Part shown: one piece after another, positions 52,753-62,242 of the stretch
How the letters are laid out: each line of letters begins with the position of its first letter
Numbering within the stretch: the first letter of the stretch is position 1
DNA from: Oscillospiraceae bacterium
GTDB taxonomy: Bacteria > Bacillota > Clostridia > UBA1381 > UBA9506
NCBI GenBank assembly: GCA_015069045.1
Contig: SVJJ01000007.1
Coordinates: 1 to 64,000, forward strand
Direction: 5' to 3'
DNA: 64,000 bases
Translations under genes and position numbers: made by a program
The notes under the pieces: model-generated
The model's input: only the letters and a program-made list of their open reading frames with translations
What the model was told of the DNA's origin: nothing
The model's database searches: none

Positions 52753-53465
52753 GGAAAAAAGCAGAAAACTCCCCCTATATCAGTTGCATTGTAGCCGCAG
52801 CCGGAAAAGGAAGCCGCATGGGTGCCGATGTGAATAAAATTTTCCTGGAATTCGGTGGTATGCCTGTGTTGGCACACACTCTTTTGGCTTTAGAGCGGTG
52901 TGATGCTATTCATGAAATTGTTATTGTTACCTCAGAGGAGGATATGCTTGGATGTAAGGATATCGCTGCTGAATTTAGCATTAATAAGGTCAAAACAATC
53001 ACCTTAGGCGGTGCCATGCGACAGGATTCCGTACGCAATGCGCTGCAAGAAATTTCACCCAAGACAGAAATTGTTTTAATTCATGATGGTGCTCGTCCTT
53101 TGCTTACCGAGGATGTGATTCAAAGCGTGATTAGAGGCGTAGAAGAGCACAAGGCTGCTGCTGCAGGTGTTGCCTGTAAAAACACTTTAAAAATTGCTGA
53201 TGATGAGCAATTTATTCTCTCCACCCCTGATCGCAACCATATGTATGAGATTCAAACTCCACAAGGGTTTAATAGAGATTTAATTATTCTTGCCCATCAA
53301 AAAGCCGTGGAAAATCACATACAAGCCACAGACGATTGCTATTTAGCAGAGCAATTGGGCATACCCGTTAAAATTGTACCGGGTGACTATCGAAATATTA
53401 AAATAACCACGCCGGAGGATTTGGCCTTGGCTGAACTATTTTGGGAAATACACCAAGAAAGATAG
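52749..53465 (+). CDS. ispD: 2-C-methyl-D-erythritol 4-phosphate cytidylyltransferase
   Basis: 238 residues from ATG 52749, sharing ATGA with the uvrA stop, with GGGG upstream. The CTP-binding N-terminus is [12 protein letters not shown], and [15 protein letters not shown] and [10 protein letters not shown] are the family blocks. Third step of the MEP isoprenoid pathway. Starts an ispD-ispF pair. Confidence 0.95.
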   Translation: MRKKAENSPYISCIVAAAGKGSRMGADVNKIFLEFGGMPVLAHTLLALERCDAIHEIVIVTSEEDMLGCKDIAAEFSINKVKTITLGGAMRQDSVRNALQEISPKTEIVLIHDGARPLLTEDVIQSVIRGVEEHKAAAAGVACKNTLKIADDEQFILSTPDRNHMYEIQTPQGFNRDLIILAHQKAVENHIQATDDCYLAEQLGIPVKIVPGDYRNIKITTPEDLALAELFWEIHQER

Positions 53466-53479
53466 GAGGCTACATACCC

Positions 53480-53974
53480 ATGAATCAGCAATTTGATATT
53501 CGCATTGGTCACGGCTACGATGTCCACCGCTTAGTGACAGGACGGCCTTTAATGATAGGCGGTATAGAAATACCCTATGAAAAAGGATTATTGGGACACT
53601 CGGATGCCGACGTTCTTTTGCATGCTTTAATGGATGCAATGTTGGGTGCATTAGCGTTAGGCGACATTGGTACTCACTTTCCTGATACAGATGATTCCTA
53701 CCGAGGAGCAAATAGTTTGCATTTATTAAATAAAGTGAATGATCTGATACACCAACAAGGATATACTGTAACAAATGCCGATATAACACTGTTAGCTCAA
53801 GCGCCCAAACTGGCCCCATATATTGCAAATATGCGGGCTACGATCGCCAAAACACTGCAGCTGCCCTTAGCATCTATATCTGTAAAAGCTACAACAACCG
53901 AAAAACTGGGATATGAAGGCCGTGGTGAAGGGATTAGTTGTCATGCTGTTTGTTTATTGAAAAATTTGTCTTAG
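53480..53974 (+). CDS. ispF: 2-C-methyl-D-erythritol 2,4-cyclodiphosphate synthase
   Basis: 164 residues from ATG 53480 (AGGAGG). Zinc ligands in GHGYDVHRL and the histidine of [35 protein letters not shown], and the C-terminal [17 protein letters not shown]. Fifth step of the MEP pathway, cyclising the IspE product. Lies 14 bases after ispD. IspE itself is not in the window. Confidence 0.97.
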   Translation: MNQQFDIRIGHGYDVHRLVTGRPLMIGGIEIPYEKGLLGHSDADVLLHALMDAMLGALALGDIGTHFPDTDDSYRGANSLHLLNKVNDLIHQQGYTVTNADITLLAQAPKLAPYIANMRATIAKTLQLPLASISVKATTTEKLGYEGRGEGISCHAVCLLKNLS

Positions 53975-53977
53975 TTC

Positions 53978-54006
53978 TTGCTATTTTGTATGAGATTTGA
54001 TATAAT
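53978..54006 (+). promoter_or_regulatory. cysE promoter
   Basis: TTGCTA (53978-53983), 17 bases, TATAAT (54001-54006) with an extended TGA. The leader is only about 60 bases, too short for a T-box. Confidence 0.68.
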
Positions 54007-54025
54007 AGTATAGATGTTACCTTTC

Positions 54026-54054
54026 GTGTGATTTTATGGATAATAAAACCACAC
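54026..54054 (+). promoter_or_regulatory. hairpin just upstream of the cysE ribosome site
   Basis: GTGTGATTTTAT (54026-54037) pairs with ATAAAACCACAC (54043-54054) with one mismatch over a GGATA loop. There is no U-tract, so it is not a terminator. It forms most of the cysE leader and may affect translation or mRNA stability. Confidence 0.5.
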
Positions 54055-54073
54055 AAAATCGGAGGGAATGCCA

Positions 54074-54715
54074 TTGTTTAACAACATAAAAAGCGATATA
54101 AAAGCAATTCGTGACAGAGATCCGGCAGCACGAAGTTCCCTTGAGGTCTTTTTTATGTATTCAGGATTTCACGCTGTTTGTTGGCATCGTGTTGCCCATC
54201 GCTTATATAAAAACCATTTCTTCGGCTTAGCACGGTTTATTTCACAGCTCAACCGTTTTTTCACCGGTATTGAAATTCACCCGGGTGCTACTATTGGACG
54301 TGGCCTCTTTATTGATCATGGTATGGGGGTTGTGATTGGTGAAACAACTGAAATCGGCGAAAATTGTACCCTCTATCAGGGCGTTACATTGGGTGGTACA
54401 GGCAAGGAGAGCGGTAAACGTCATCCTACTTTAGGCAACAATGTAATGGTGGGAAGTGGTGCCAAGGTATTGGGGCCCTTTAAAGTGGGCGATAATTCCA
54501 AGATTGCTGCCGGAGCTGTGGTACTCAGCGAAGTTCCTCCCAACTCTACTTGTGTGGGTGTACCGGCTCGTATTGTTAAAATTAATAATAAACGTGTTAG
54601 TGATTTAGATCAAATACATATTCCTGATCCTGTTTCGCAGGAGTTATGTCGTTTAGAAGCACGGCTGGCTAAAATGGAGAAAAAGCTTGCCGAACAAAAT
54701 AATGATGAAAAATAG
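54074..54715 (+). CDS. cysE: serine O-acetyltransferase
   Basis: 213 residues. Start taken as TTG 54074, because GGAGG lies 8 bases before it and the protein then begins [20 protein letters not shown], the usual CysE N-terminus; ATG 54068 touches the ribosome site. The left-handed beta-helix follows with [30 protein letters not shown] and [11 protein letters not shown], including the catalytic His/Asp. It makes O-acetylserine for cysteine synthesis. cysE-cysS-mrnC is the standard Firmicute order, 33 bases to cysS. Confidence 0.95.
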   Translation: MFNNIKSDIKAIRDRDPAARSSLEVFFMYSGFHAVCWHRVAHRLYKNHFFGLARFISQLNRFFTGIEIHPGATIGRGLFIDHGMGVVIGETTEIGENCTLYQGVTLGGTGKESGKRHPTLGNNVMVGSGAKVLGPFKVGDNSKIAAGAVVLSEVPPNSTCVGVPARIVKINNKRVSDLDQIHIPDPVSQELCRLEARLAKMEKKLAEQNNDEK

Positions 54716-54748
54716 ACGTATATAGATACAAAAAAGGATGGTTTTCAT

Positions 54749-56164
54749 ATGAAGCTTTATAACACAATGACTCGACAAAAAGAAGAATTTATTCCCTTGG
54801 TACCCGGTGAAGTTAAAATGTATTCCTGTGGTCCAACTGTATATAATTTTTTTCATATTGGCAATGCTCGTCCCTTTATTATTTTTGATACACTGCGCCG
54901 GTACTTAGAATATACAGGTTATAAGGTAACCTTTGTTCAAAACTTTACCGATATTGACGATAAAATGATTAAGAATGCTAACGAACAAGGTGTAACTGTT
55001 CGGGAGCTTGCAGATAAATACATTGCTGAGTACTACAAAGATGCTCAGGGACTTTCCATTCGTGAGGCTTCTGTTCATCCTCGTGCAACGGAAAATATTG
55101 ATGCGATTATTGATACCATTAAAACTCTGATTGATAAAGGTTATGCCTACGAAGCAGAAGGTGACGTCTACTTTGAAACCCGTCGTTTTGCCGAATATGG
55201 TAAACTATCTGGTCAACCCTTAGAGGATTTGGCCGCTGGCGCCCGCATTGGGATTGATGAGCGAAAGAAAAATCCTATGGACTTTGCCTTATGGAAAAAT
55301 AAGAAGGAAGGGGAACCCGCCTGGGAAAGTCCTTGGGGTGAGGGAAGACCCGGCTGGCACATTGAATGTTCTGCCATGGTAAACCGCTATTTAGGCGAAA
55401 CAATTGATATTCACTCCGGCGGACAAGACCTTATATTTCCCCATCATGAAAATGAAATTGCACAAAGCGAATGTGCAACCGGCAAACCTTTTGCTCGTTA
55501 TTGGATGCATAATGGATATATTAATGTAAATAACGAAAAAATGGCTAAATCAAAAGGTAACTTCTTTACCGTCCGTGATGTAGCCGCTAAATATGATTAC
55601 GAAGTGATTCGTTTCTTTATGCTCTCCGCCCACTATCGCAGTGCCATCAATTTTTCTGATGAACTGCTAAAACAGTCGGAGACCGGTTTAGAGCGATTAT
55701 ACACTTGCCTCTATAATTTGGAGTTTATGCAAGCAAAGGCCCAGAAAAAAGATGTGGTTGACGAGGAAAAAGCCCTGATTGCACAGTTGGATGAATTTTC
55801 TAAGGATTTCCGTCGTGCCATGGATGATGATTTAAACACGGCTGATGCCATTGCTGTTCTTTTTGAATTAGCCCGTTTTGTTAATTCCAACATTACAGCA
55901 GATAGTGCGCCGGCTGTCATTGAAACTGCAATAGATAAAATTCGTGAATTAGGTACTGTTTTAGGAATTTTGTATAAAAAGCAAGAAGATAGTTTAAGCG
56001 ACCAGGTCAAAGATTTACTGCAAAAGCGTAAAGAGGCTCGTCAGAATAAGGACTGGGCAAAGTCTGATGCCTTACGGGACGAGTTGAAAGCATTAGGTGT
56101 AGAGGTTTTAGATACACGCCAGGGCATGAAGGTCAACATAAAGAGGTCTACCCATGAATCATAA
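54749..56164 (+). CDS. cysS: cysteinyl-tRNA synthetase
   Basis: 471 residues, class I. The zinc cysteine in [18 protein letters not shown] (HIGN signature), GWHIECSAM, and the KMSKS loop as KMAKSKGN. The C-terminal helical domain reads [35 protein letters not shown] precedes ATG 54749. It overlaps mrnC by 11 bases. Confidence 0.98.
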   Translation: MKLYNTMTRQKEEFIPLVPGEVKMYSCGPTVYNFFHIGNARPFIIFDTLRRYLEYTGYKVTFVQNFTDIDDKMIKNANEQGVTVRELADKYIAEYYKDAQGLSIREASVHPRATENIDAIIDTIKTLIDKGYAYEAEGDVYFETRRFAEYGKLSGQPLEDLAAGARIGIDERKKNPMDFALWKNKKEGEPAWESPWGEGRPGWHIECSAMVNRYLGETIDIHSGGQDLIFPHHENEIAQSECATGKPFARYWMHNGYINVNNEKMAKSKGNFFTVRDVAAKYDYEVIRFFMLSAHYRSAINFSDELLKQSETGLERLYTCLYNLEFMQAKAQKKDVVDEEKALIAQLDEFSKDFRRAMDDDLNTADAIAVLFELARFVNSNITADSAPAVIETAIDKIRELGTVLGILYKKQEDSLSDQVKDLLQKRKEARQNKDWAKSDALRDELKALGVEVLDTRQGMKVNIKRSTHES

Positions 56165-56576
56165 CACCTTTCCCGCCATGGATGCCGCAACAGCAGGGGG
56201 CTATTCACCCCTGGCCTTAGCCTTTATTGGTGATGCAGTATATGAAACCTATGTACGGACAAAAATTTTGCTTAAAGCAAACATGTCCGCTAATAAATTG
56301 CATCGGGAAGCTGTTCAATATGTAAGAGCATCTGCCCAAAGTCTTGCCACGAAGGCTCTTTTGCCGATACTAAACGGTGAGGAAGAGTCGATTTATAAAC
56401 GAGGACGCAATGCCCATTCTGCCTCTGTTCCCAAGCATGCAGACATAACAGAATATCGTGCAGCCACCGGTTTTGAGACCCTTATTGGGTATTTATATTT
56501 AAGCGCACAAACGGAAAGAGTATATGAATTAATGGACCTGGCCTATAACACCATTACCGACTCCTTAATAAAATAA
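56154..56576 (+). CDS. mrnC: Mini-ribonuclease III
   Basis: 140 residues, an RNase III catalytic domain without a dsRNA-binding domain. [16 protein letters not shown] holds the catalytic aspartate, and [16 protein letters not shown] the second acidic cluster. In Bacillus it trims 23S rRNA ends. ATG 56154 lies inside the end of cysS. rlmB usually follows mrnC; here a YitT gene does. Confidence 0.94.
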   Translation: MNHNTFPAMDAATAGGYSPLALAFIGDAVYETYVRTKILLKANMSANKLHREAVQYVRASAQSLATKALLPILNGEEESIYKRGRNAHSASVPKHADITEYRAATGFETLIGYLYLSAQTERVYELMDLAYNTITDSLIK

Positions 56577-56592
56577 TTTTCCCTGCTCCCCC

Positions 56593-56637
56593 AAAAAATC
56601 ACTGGTACATATTATATACAATATGGGGTGATTTTTT
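56593..56637 (+). promoter_or_regulatory. inverted repeat enclosing the yitT ribosome site and start
   Basis: AAAAAATCAC (56593-56602) pairs with GTGATTTTTT (56628-56637). The right arm overlaps GGGGTG and the TTG start codon at 56636, so read-through mRNA from mrnC could hide the start. A transcript beginning inside the 25-base loop would not. Confidence 0.45.
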
Positions 56638-57490
56638 GAAAAAAATATTGGGAAAATTGAAAATATATGGTATAATACTATTTGGAGCATGGCTTGCGGC
56701 TATTGGTGTCAGCCTTTTTTTAACTCCCGCACAGATGGTAGCTGGTGGCTTATCCGGCATTGGTATTATCGTAAATAGTGTAATCGGCTTACCGGTTGGA
56801 ACATTTGTTTTACTTATCAATATTCCGTTGTTTTTAACCGGATATAAAACTTTGGGTGCTGATTTTTTTTGGAAGTCCCTGTTGGGTGCTCTTGTTTTTT
56901 CGATTTTAACAGATTTGATGGCATTGTGGCCACCTATAACCGAAAATTTGTTTCTCTGTGCCATATTCGGCGGTGGACTGCTTGGAGTCGGGATTGGTCT
57001 TATCTTGCTGCAGGGTGCTACCACTGGCGGCACTGATATTGTTGCAGAGCTTTTATGTAAGTCTGTTCCTCTATTTAGTATAGGAAAGTGGATTTTAATA
57101 TTAGATGCAGGAATCGTTTTGCTGGCAGGCATCGTATTTCACAATTGGGAAAGTTGTTTATATGATATAATTGCTACAATTATAGCTGCCATTACGTTAG
57201 AATTGGTGATACAACGCAGCGACCTTGCAAATATAGTCTATATTATATCTCATAAATCCCAGGCAATTGCAGAGGATATTGTGAGCGAATTAGGTCGCAG
57301 TGTAACTGCTTTTACCATGGCCGATACTCCTGAAAACAGGAATGTCTCCATGGTAATGTGTGTCATTCATCACTACGAAATCGTGAAGCTTGAGAAAATA
57401 ATTAAGCGACACGATGTAAACTCGTTTATTATCTTTTCCACTGCACATCAGGTGGTGGGTAAGGGTTTTAAAACATATTCGATAAATTAA
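56636..57490 (+). CDS. YitT family membrane protein
   Basis: 284 residues from TTG 56636 (GGGGTG 5 bases before). Five membrane helices in the first ~200 residues (GIILFGAWLAAIGVSLFL, GLSGIGIIVNSVIGLPVGTFVLLI, FWKSLLGALVFSILTDLM, LLGVGIGLILLQGA) with the family motif GATTGGTDIVAEL. A C-terminal DUF2179 domain (about 215-284, VYIISHKSQAIAEDI, GRSVTAFTMADTPEN) is soluble. Function unknown; the family is present in many copies in Firmicutes. Confidence 0.88.
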   Translation: MKKILGKLKIYGIILFGAWLAAIGVSLFLTPAQMVAGGLSGIGIIVNSVIGLPVGTFVLLINIPLFLTGYKTLGADFFWKSLLGALVFSILTDLMALWPPITENLFLCAIFGGGLLGVGIGLILLQGATTGGTDIVAELLCKSVPLFSIGKWILILDAGIVLLAGIVFHNWESCLYDIIATIIAAITLELVIQRSDLANIVYIISHKSQAIAEDIVSELGRSVTAFTMADTPENRNVSMVMCVIHHYEIVKLEKIIKRHDVNSFIIFSTAHQVVGKGFKTYSIN

Positions 57491-57511
57491 TTTTTGAAAG
57501 GGGCGAGAAAA

Positions 57512-58360
57512 GTGGATAAGAAAAGAGTCAGAGAGCTGAAAATTACAGCTAATAAAATTCGTAAGAATGCTCTCACCGCTGTATACAGCGCTTCTTCCGG
57601 TCATCCGGGAGGTTCTTTATCCATCGCGGACGTTTTGTCCGTACTGTACTTTGAGGTCATGAATGTTGACCCCAAAAATCCAAAAATGGAGGATCGTGAC
57701 CGGTTTGTTCTTTCTAAAGGGCATTGTACTCCTGCACTGTATGGTACATTAGCAGAAAGAGGATTTTTCCCTGTTGCTGATTGTGCTACCTTCCGCAGAG
57801 CAGATAGCTACCTGCAAGGTCATCCCGATATGAAGGGCGTTCCCGGTGTAGATATGTCCACCGGTTCCTTGGGTCAAGGTATTTGCGCAGCCAATGGTAT
57901 GGCGTTGGCCGGCAAAATTGACAAGAAGGATTATCGTGTTTATGCCATCTTAGGTGATGGTGAATTAGAAGAGGGTCAGGTTTGGGAGGCTGCTATGTTT
58001 GCTGCCCATTATAAGTTGGACAACCTCACCGCCTTTGTTGATTTTAATGGTTTGCAAATTGATGGCGACATTGAAAAGGTTATGTCCCCCCTACCCATTG
58101 ACGAAAAGTTTAAAGCGTTTAATTGGCATGTAATTGTAACAGATGCCCATGATCCCGAAAAGCTATATGATGCTATTTGCGAAGCTAAGACTGTTAAGGA
58201 CAAGCCAACCGTAGTTATTATGAAGAGCGTAAAGGGAAAAGGTGTTTCCTTTATGGAAAATCAGGCTTCCTGGCATGGTTCTGCCCCCAATGAAGAGCAG
58301 TATAACCAGGCAATCAGCGAGCTTGATGCGCAAATTAAAGAAATGGAGGTAGAAGGCTAA
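57512..58360 (+). CDS. transketolase, N-terminal subunit
   Basis: 282 residues from GTG 57512 (AAAGGGG 8 bases upstream). The thiamine-diphosphate-binding half: SSGHPGGSLSIADVLSVLYF, LSKGHCTPALYG, TGSLGQGICAANGMAL and GDGELEEGQVWEAAMFA. With the next gene it forms one transketolase; the two-gene form is common in Clostridia and moves two-carbon units in the pentose phosphate path. It meets the next gene at TAATG. Confidence 0.95.
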   Translation: MDKKRVRELKITANKIRKNALTAVYSASSGHPGGSLSIADVLSVLYFEVMNVDPKNPKMEDRDRFVLSKGHCTPALYGTLAERGFFPVADCATFRRADSYLQGHPDMKGVPGVDMSTGSLGQGICAANGMALAGKIDKKDYRVYAILGDGELEEGQVWEAAMFAAHYKLDNLTAFVDFNGLQIDGDIEKVMSPLPIDEKFKAFNWHVIVTDAHDPEKLYDAICEAKTVKDKPTVVIMKSVKGKGVSFMENQASWHGSAPNEEQYNQAISELDAQIKEMEVEG

Positions 58361-59298
58361 TGGGAAAAATTGCAACAAGAGAAGCATACGGATTGGCTTT
58401 GGCCGAATTCGGTGAAAAATACGATATCGTTGTATTCGATGCTGACCTCTCCAAATCCACTAAAACAGATACCTTTAAAAAGAAATTCCCCGAACGGTTC
58501 TTTAATGCCGGCATCGCAGAAGCCAGCATGATGACAACTGCTGCAGGCTTAGCTGCTTGCGGAAAAACCGTTTTTGCCAGCTCCTTTGCTATGTTTGCCG
58601 CTGGCCGTGCCTTTGAGCAGATCAGAAACTCTATTGGCTACCCTAACTTAAACGTTAAAATCGGTGCAACTCATGCCGGTATTTCCGTTGGTGAAGATGG
58701 TGCCAGCCATCAGTGCCTGGAGGATATTGGTATTATGCGTACCATTCCTAACATGACCATTATTAACCCTGCTGATGCTACCGAGTCCATTTTGGCTGTT
58801 GAAGCTGCGATTAAACACCATGGTCCTGTATATCTTCGTTTCGGTCGTTTAGCTGTTCCTGAGCTGTTTGATCGTGCTACTTACAAGTTTGAGTTAGGCA
58901 AGGGTGTTGAATTAGAAGCCGGTACTGATGTAACCATTGTTGCCACCGGTTTAATGGTTCCCGAAGCATTAGAGGCCAAGAAGATTTTGGCAGAGTCCGG
59001 TATTAACGCCCGTGTAATTAACATCCATACAATTAAGCCTATTGATAAGGATATTTTAATTAAGGCTGCTAAAGAAACAGGCGCTATTGTAACCGCTGAA
59101 GAGCACAACATCATTGGTGGTTTGGGAAGTGCCGTAGCAGAAGTTCTCTGCGAAAACTATCCCGTTCCGCTGGTTCGTGTGGGTACCCAGGATAAGTTCG
59201 GCAAATCCGGTAAACCTGCTGTTCTTCTGGAGGAATATGGCTTAACAGCTGCAAACATCGCTGCGCAGGCTAAAAAAGCCATAGATATGAAAAAGTAA
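58360..59298 (+). CDS. transketolase, C-terminal subunit
   Basis: 312 residues. Pyrimidine-binding domain (FNAGIAEASMMTTAAGLAACG with the catalytic glutamate, IGATHAGISVGEDGASHQ) and the C-terminal domain (VTIVATGLMVPEALEAKKIL, AEEHNIIGGLGSAVAEVL). Its ATG shares an A with the stop of the first subunit, so translation is coupled. A palindromic terminator follows. Confidence 0.95.
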   Translation: MGKIATREAYGLALAEFGEKYDIVVFDADLSKSTKTDTFKKKFPERFFNAGIAEASMMTTAAGLAACGKTVFASSFAMFAAGRAFEQIRNSIGYPNLNVKIGATHAGISVGEDGASHQCLEDIGIMRTIPNMTIINPADATESILAVEAAIKHHGPVYLRFGRLAVPELFDRATYKFELGKGVELEAGTDVTIVATGLMVPEALEAKKILAESGINARVINIHTIKPIDKDILIKAAKETGAIVTAEEHNIIGGLGSAVAEVLCENYPVPLVRVGTQDKFGKSGKPAVLLEEYGLTAANIAAQAKKAIDMKK

Positions 59299-59315
59299 TC
59301 ATACAAGCAAACTAA

Positions 59316-59346
59316 ATGGGGCTGTAGCAAATTGCTACAGCCCCAT
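59316..59346. terminator. bidirectional palindromic terminator
   Basis: 15-base arms (ATGGGGCTGTAGCAA and complement) around a single A, then AATTTTTTT. Between convergent transketolase and the stalk-domain gene. Its arm matches the palindrome at 16593. Confidence 0.82.
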
Positions 59347-59372
59347 AATTTTTTTAAAGTTATGAACAACGC

Positions 59373-60275
59373 CTATGCTATCATTAACGCTTTAACCACT
59401 TGATAATAAGCATTTAAAAAGGTTACAGCATGCTCAACACCTTCTACAGTTTGAGGAACATAAAACAATTCTGTTGTTTCGCCGAAGGGAATAGGGAATG
59501 CAATAATGTTTCCTTCGGCATTCGTAACCAGTTTTTGAATCTCTTTATCATTCTCAATTAAAGCCGCAACATCCGGTGCAAGGGTTGCTAAATAGGGTGA
59601 TAAATTCGCTAACAAACCATCTGCAATGCCGGAAACGGCTAACTCACCAGTATCATAGATAACAGTTGAATCCCCGCCACTTAAGGAAACTCGGCACCAT
59701 TCAGTATGTTGTTCTGCAACGCTGGGAACCAGCTCCACATAGGTTTCTGACAAAGCAGAGGCAATCTGTAGGATATGATGCAGATTTTGATTGTCGCCCG
59801 GCACTAAGATGCGCATAGAATACACCGGCAATGCCTGAACGAATACAACAGATGCGTACACTGTACCATCTTCATTAAATTCTTCTTTAAAGTCAACCTG
59901 GCAATTAAGTTGTTCAGCAAAAAAGCGAACGGGAACATAGAATGTTCCTGCCACCTCACGAGGGGCAATTTCCATTTCCACAGTCTGTTCGCCAATGGTA
60001 CAGGTTGCCTCACCACATGTATAAACTATGGTGCCAATGGTAAAAATACCATCTTCGTAGCTGTACGGAACACCTAAAGCATCGCACAAAGCCTGAGCAG
60101 AAGCTAAGGCCCGATCTTGTTCCACCAAAAGTCCGTTTTCTAATGTAACGATTTGACCGTTAACAATTAAATTCCAACCAGGCGAAAGGGTCTGAGAACT
60201 CGTTTCTGTTTCTGCCATAACCGGCAGAGGAAGTAAACACAGGCACAACAAAAGTGATATTAAGACCTTTTTCAT
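59373..60275 (-). CDS. secreted protein with copper amine oxidase-like N-terminal (stalk) domain
   Basis: 300 residues. The signal peptide ends VMAETETS (about 1-22). The first half is a copper amine oxidase N-terminal-type domain: LIVNGQIVTLENGLLVEQDRA, YEDGIFTIG, then APREVAGTFYVPVRFFAEQLNCQVDF. The second half (RILVPGDNQNLHHILQIASAL ... GETTELFYVPQ) is alpha/beta, of unknown type. Four cysteines may pair outside the cell. GGAGAA precedes ATG 60275. It lies 28 bases after gerM in a carD-zapA-gerM run. The stalk domain is common in Clostridia envelope proteins; no catalytic function is implied. Confidence 0.78.
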   Translation of the reverse strand: MKKVLISLLLCLCLLPLPVMAETETSSQTLSPGWNLIVNGQIVTLENGLLVEQDRALASAQALCDALGVPYSYEDGIFTIGTIVYTCGEATCTIGEQTVEMEIAPREVAGTFYVPVRFFAEQLNCQVDFKEEFNEDGTVYASVVFVQALPVYSMRILVPGDNQNLHHILQIASALSETYVELVPSVAEQHTEWCRVSLSGGDSTVIYDTGELAVSGIADGLLANLSPYLATLAPDVAALIENDKEIQKLVTNAEGNIIAFPIPFGETTELFYVPQTVEGVEHAVTFLNAYYQVVKALMIA

Positions 60276-60303
60276 AAATTCTCCTCTTTCCTTACATAAA
60301 TTT

Positions 60304-61227
60304 TTATTTTTGTATCATACTCACATCCCGTTCAATGGGTTCGTTAAAAATCATGTGATGATATACCTCTTTTTTCTCACCTTCGATTAAAAACTGTACC
60401 TTATCCACATTGGAAAGCTCTGTTAATGTGTTTACCACAGAGAAAATGGTAAGCCGTTCTGCTGATGTGCCCACGTTATTCTTGGTGATAAAATCAGAGG
60501 AGAGATTAACAAAGCAAACCTTGTCCTTTGTTTCTACAGACCGAATTTTTGTTTCTGCCGGAATGGTTCGCCCTGCGTACTGCGATTGTGGACCACGGAT
60601 TAATTCTGTAACGACCATTTTTTCCATAGATTCTCCCCGGGGTACTTTTATTCTGCGAATCTCCCGCACAAGATACTCTGCATTCAAATCAGAAAAATAT
60701 AAGGTAATATTAGACTCATCCATCATAAGGGCATCTGCATCAAACACCACGTCCGATTCCTTTAAAACGCCTTGTTCTTCACCACTTGCCGAAATCAATG
60801 GATTACCCTCTACTGTTAAATATACACGGTCAATACCACGAATGGAACACAAGGATTTTACAACCGCAACCTGTGCCAATACATCATAAATACTTTCTTC
60901 ATGATAAAATTCTTTGGATACATCCACATTAACCTGGCTTAAATTTTGGGTAATGGATAAAAGACGTGTACCTACCCGAACAGAGCGAGCCAAATCACCA
61001 TCCTGAGGTCCTTCCAATAAAGCTTCCATAACATAGGCAGGCAAGGCCTCTTCTTCCTGGCCTTTAATATCCAAATTCACACTAACCAAATCCGTACCCG
61101 CTTTGTTGGCAAAATACAAAACGGCAACATCCTGTTGTTCCCCGGAAATTTCTTTAGAGCCTTGTAAACCACATCCGGCCAGCATTGTAACAATCAGAAA
61201 CCATATAAGCAAATATCGTTTTTTCAT
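60304..61227 (-). CDS. gerM: GerM-type lipoprotein with two GerMN domains
   Basis: 307 residues. A lipoprotein signal ends LAGC (residues 16-19). Two GerMN repeats follow (about 34-160: AVLYFANKAGTDLVSV ... LLEGPQDGDL ... VNVDVSKEF; and about 170-300: ITLYFSDLNAEYLV ... LIRGPQSQYAGRT ... CFVNLSSDFI). In Bacillus GerM is required at engulfment and for germination, acting outside the membrane with SpoIIQ. AGGGGAGGTTAAG precedes ATG. It follows zapA by 26 bases. Confidence 0.9.
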   Translation of the reverse strand: MKKRYLLIWFLIVTMLAGCGLQGSKEISGEQQDVAVLYFANKAGTDLVSVNLDIKGQEEEALPAYVMEALLEGPQDGDLARSVRVGTRLLSITQNLSQVNVDVSKEFYHEESIYDVLAQVAVVKSLCSIRGIDRVYLTVEGNPLISASGEEQGVLKESDVVFDADALMMDESNITLYFSDLNAEYLVREIRRIKVPRGESMEKMVVTELIRGPQSQYAGRTIPAETKIRSVETKDKVCFVNLSSDFITKNNVGTSAERLTIFSVVNTLTELSNVDKVQFLIEGEKKEVYHHMIFNEPIERDVSMIQK

Positions 61228-61253
61228 CTTAACCTCCCCTTCACTAACCGGTT

Positions 61254-61508
61254 TTAATAATGTTGGCGAGAGCTTTGCTTTTTCAACATATCGTATTCGC
61301 GACGCAAACGTACATATTCATCAGCCACGTTCAACGCTGCCAAAACTGCTGTGTGGGTTGTATTAAGTCCCGGATTTAGACGAGAAACTTCCTTCATCTT
61401 TTTGTCCACAATATCTGCAACCCCCAACATATACTCCCGAGATGCTGAGGATGCAAGGGTATACTCCTGGTTGTTAATTTTAACCACAAGCGTATTTTTT
61501 TCAGACAT
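61254..61508 (-). CDS. zapA: cell division protein ZapA
   Basis: 84 residues from ATG 61508 (GAGGGAGGCTCAT). ZapA pattern: LVVKINNQEYTLASSASREYMLGVADIVDKKMKEV, then a C-terminal coiled coil (VLAALNVADEYVRLRREYDML). It bundles FtsZ filaments at mid-cell. Lies between carD and gerM on one strand. Confidence 0.9.
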   Translation of the reverse strand: MSEKNTLVVKINNQEYTLASSASREYMLGVADIVDKKMKEVSRLNPGLNTTHTAVLAALNVADEYVRLRREYDMLKKQSSRQHY

Positions 61509-61567
61509 ATGAGCCTCCCTCTGTTCACGCAATGTGAACAATATCCATACAAATGCACTGCCCCGAG

Positions 61568-62059
61568 TTAGGCAAGTTCGCTTTCAATAACATGTTTCAT
61601 AAACGACTCAATTTCACACTGGCTACTGGATGTTGCAATAACAAGTTCGCTCACTAAAATTTGTTTAGCATTGGACAACATTTTCCGCTCACTGGTGGAT
61701 AGCCCCCGTATCTGATCGCGATACATCAAATTTTTTACCACATAAACTACTTCATAAATATTACCGCTTTTAATACGCGACATATTCTCACGCTGTCTTT
61801 TGTTCCAACTTATATCCATCTCCGTAGAACAGGTTTTAAATGTCTCCATTACGGCATGGGCCTCTGTATCATCAATCACATCACGCAACCCAATGTCATT
61901 GGCTGTTTGCATGGGGATCATAACCTTCATATCCCCCACAGGTATGCGCATGATGTAATAATCTTGTTTAACTCCCATTATTTCGCGTTCTTCAATAGAT
62001 TCAATAACGCCTGCTCCATGCATGGGATACACGACTTTAGAGCCTATGTGATACTGCAT
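61568..62059 (-). CDS. CarD/CdnL-family transcription regulator
   Basis: 163 residues from ATG 62059 (GGGGGG 7 bases upstream). The RNA-polymerase-interacting domain (YHIGSKVVYPMHGAGVIESIEEREIMG, YYIMRIP) is followed by a helical C-terminal domain (NIYEVVYVVKNLMYRDQIRGLSTSERKMLSNAKQIL). CarD proteins bind the polymerase beta subunit and stabilise the open complex. A full-consensus-spaced promoter lies about 60 bases upstream. Confidence 0.92.
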   Translation of the reverse strand: MQYHIGSKVVYPMHGAGVIESIEEREIMGVKQDYYIMRIPVGDMKVMIPMQTANDIGLRDVIDDTEAHAVMETFKTCSTEMDISWNKRQRENMSRIKSGNIYEVVYVVKNLMYRDQIRGLSTSERKMLSNAKQILVSELVIATSSSQCEIESFMKHVIESELA

Positions 62060-62119
62060 GGTAAGTCCCCCCATTCAGTCCGACATACAGAGTCTGTAAC
62101 TGTATATTCCTCTAATTCT

Positions 62120-62148
62120 ATTGTAATACAATTCCAAGTCGTTGTCAA
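62120..62148 (-). promoter_or_regulatory. carD promoter
   Basis: Minus strand TTGACA (62143-62148), 17 bases, TACAAT (62120-62125). Confidence 0.85.
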
Positions 62149-62182
62149 GCCTTGTTAACCACAAAAAGTGTCACCCGACTGC

Positions 62183-62221
62183 AAAAAAACACGGCGACTC
62201 TGCAAAAAGCAAAGTCGCCGT
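62183..62221 (-). terminator. abrB terminator
   Basis: Minus strand ACGGCGACT pairs with AGTCGCCGT (62191-62199 and 62213-62221) and is followed by GTTTTTTTG (62183-62190). Confidence 0.85.
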
Positions 62222-62242
62222 CACCATTTCCATGCTATAAAA

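Noticed and set aside
53975..54073. Possible T-box for cysE-cysS
   Set aside because: The leader is about 60 bases with one simple hairpin and no T-box sequence or U-tract.
60401..60409. TTATCCACA, a perfect DnaA box
   Set aside because: It is single and inside gerM coding sequence; no cluster around it, so it is not an origin.
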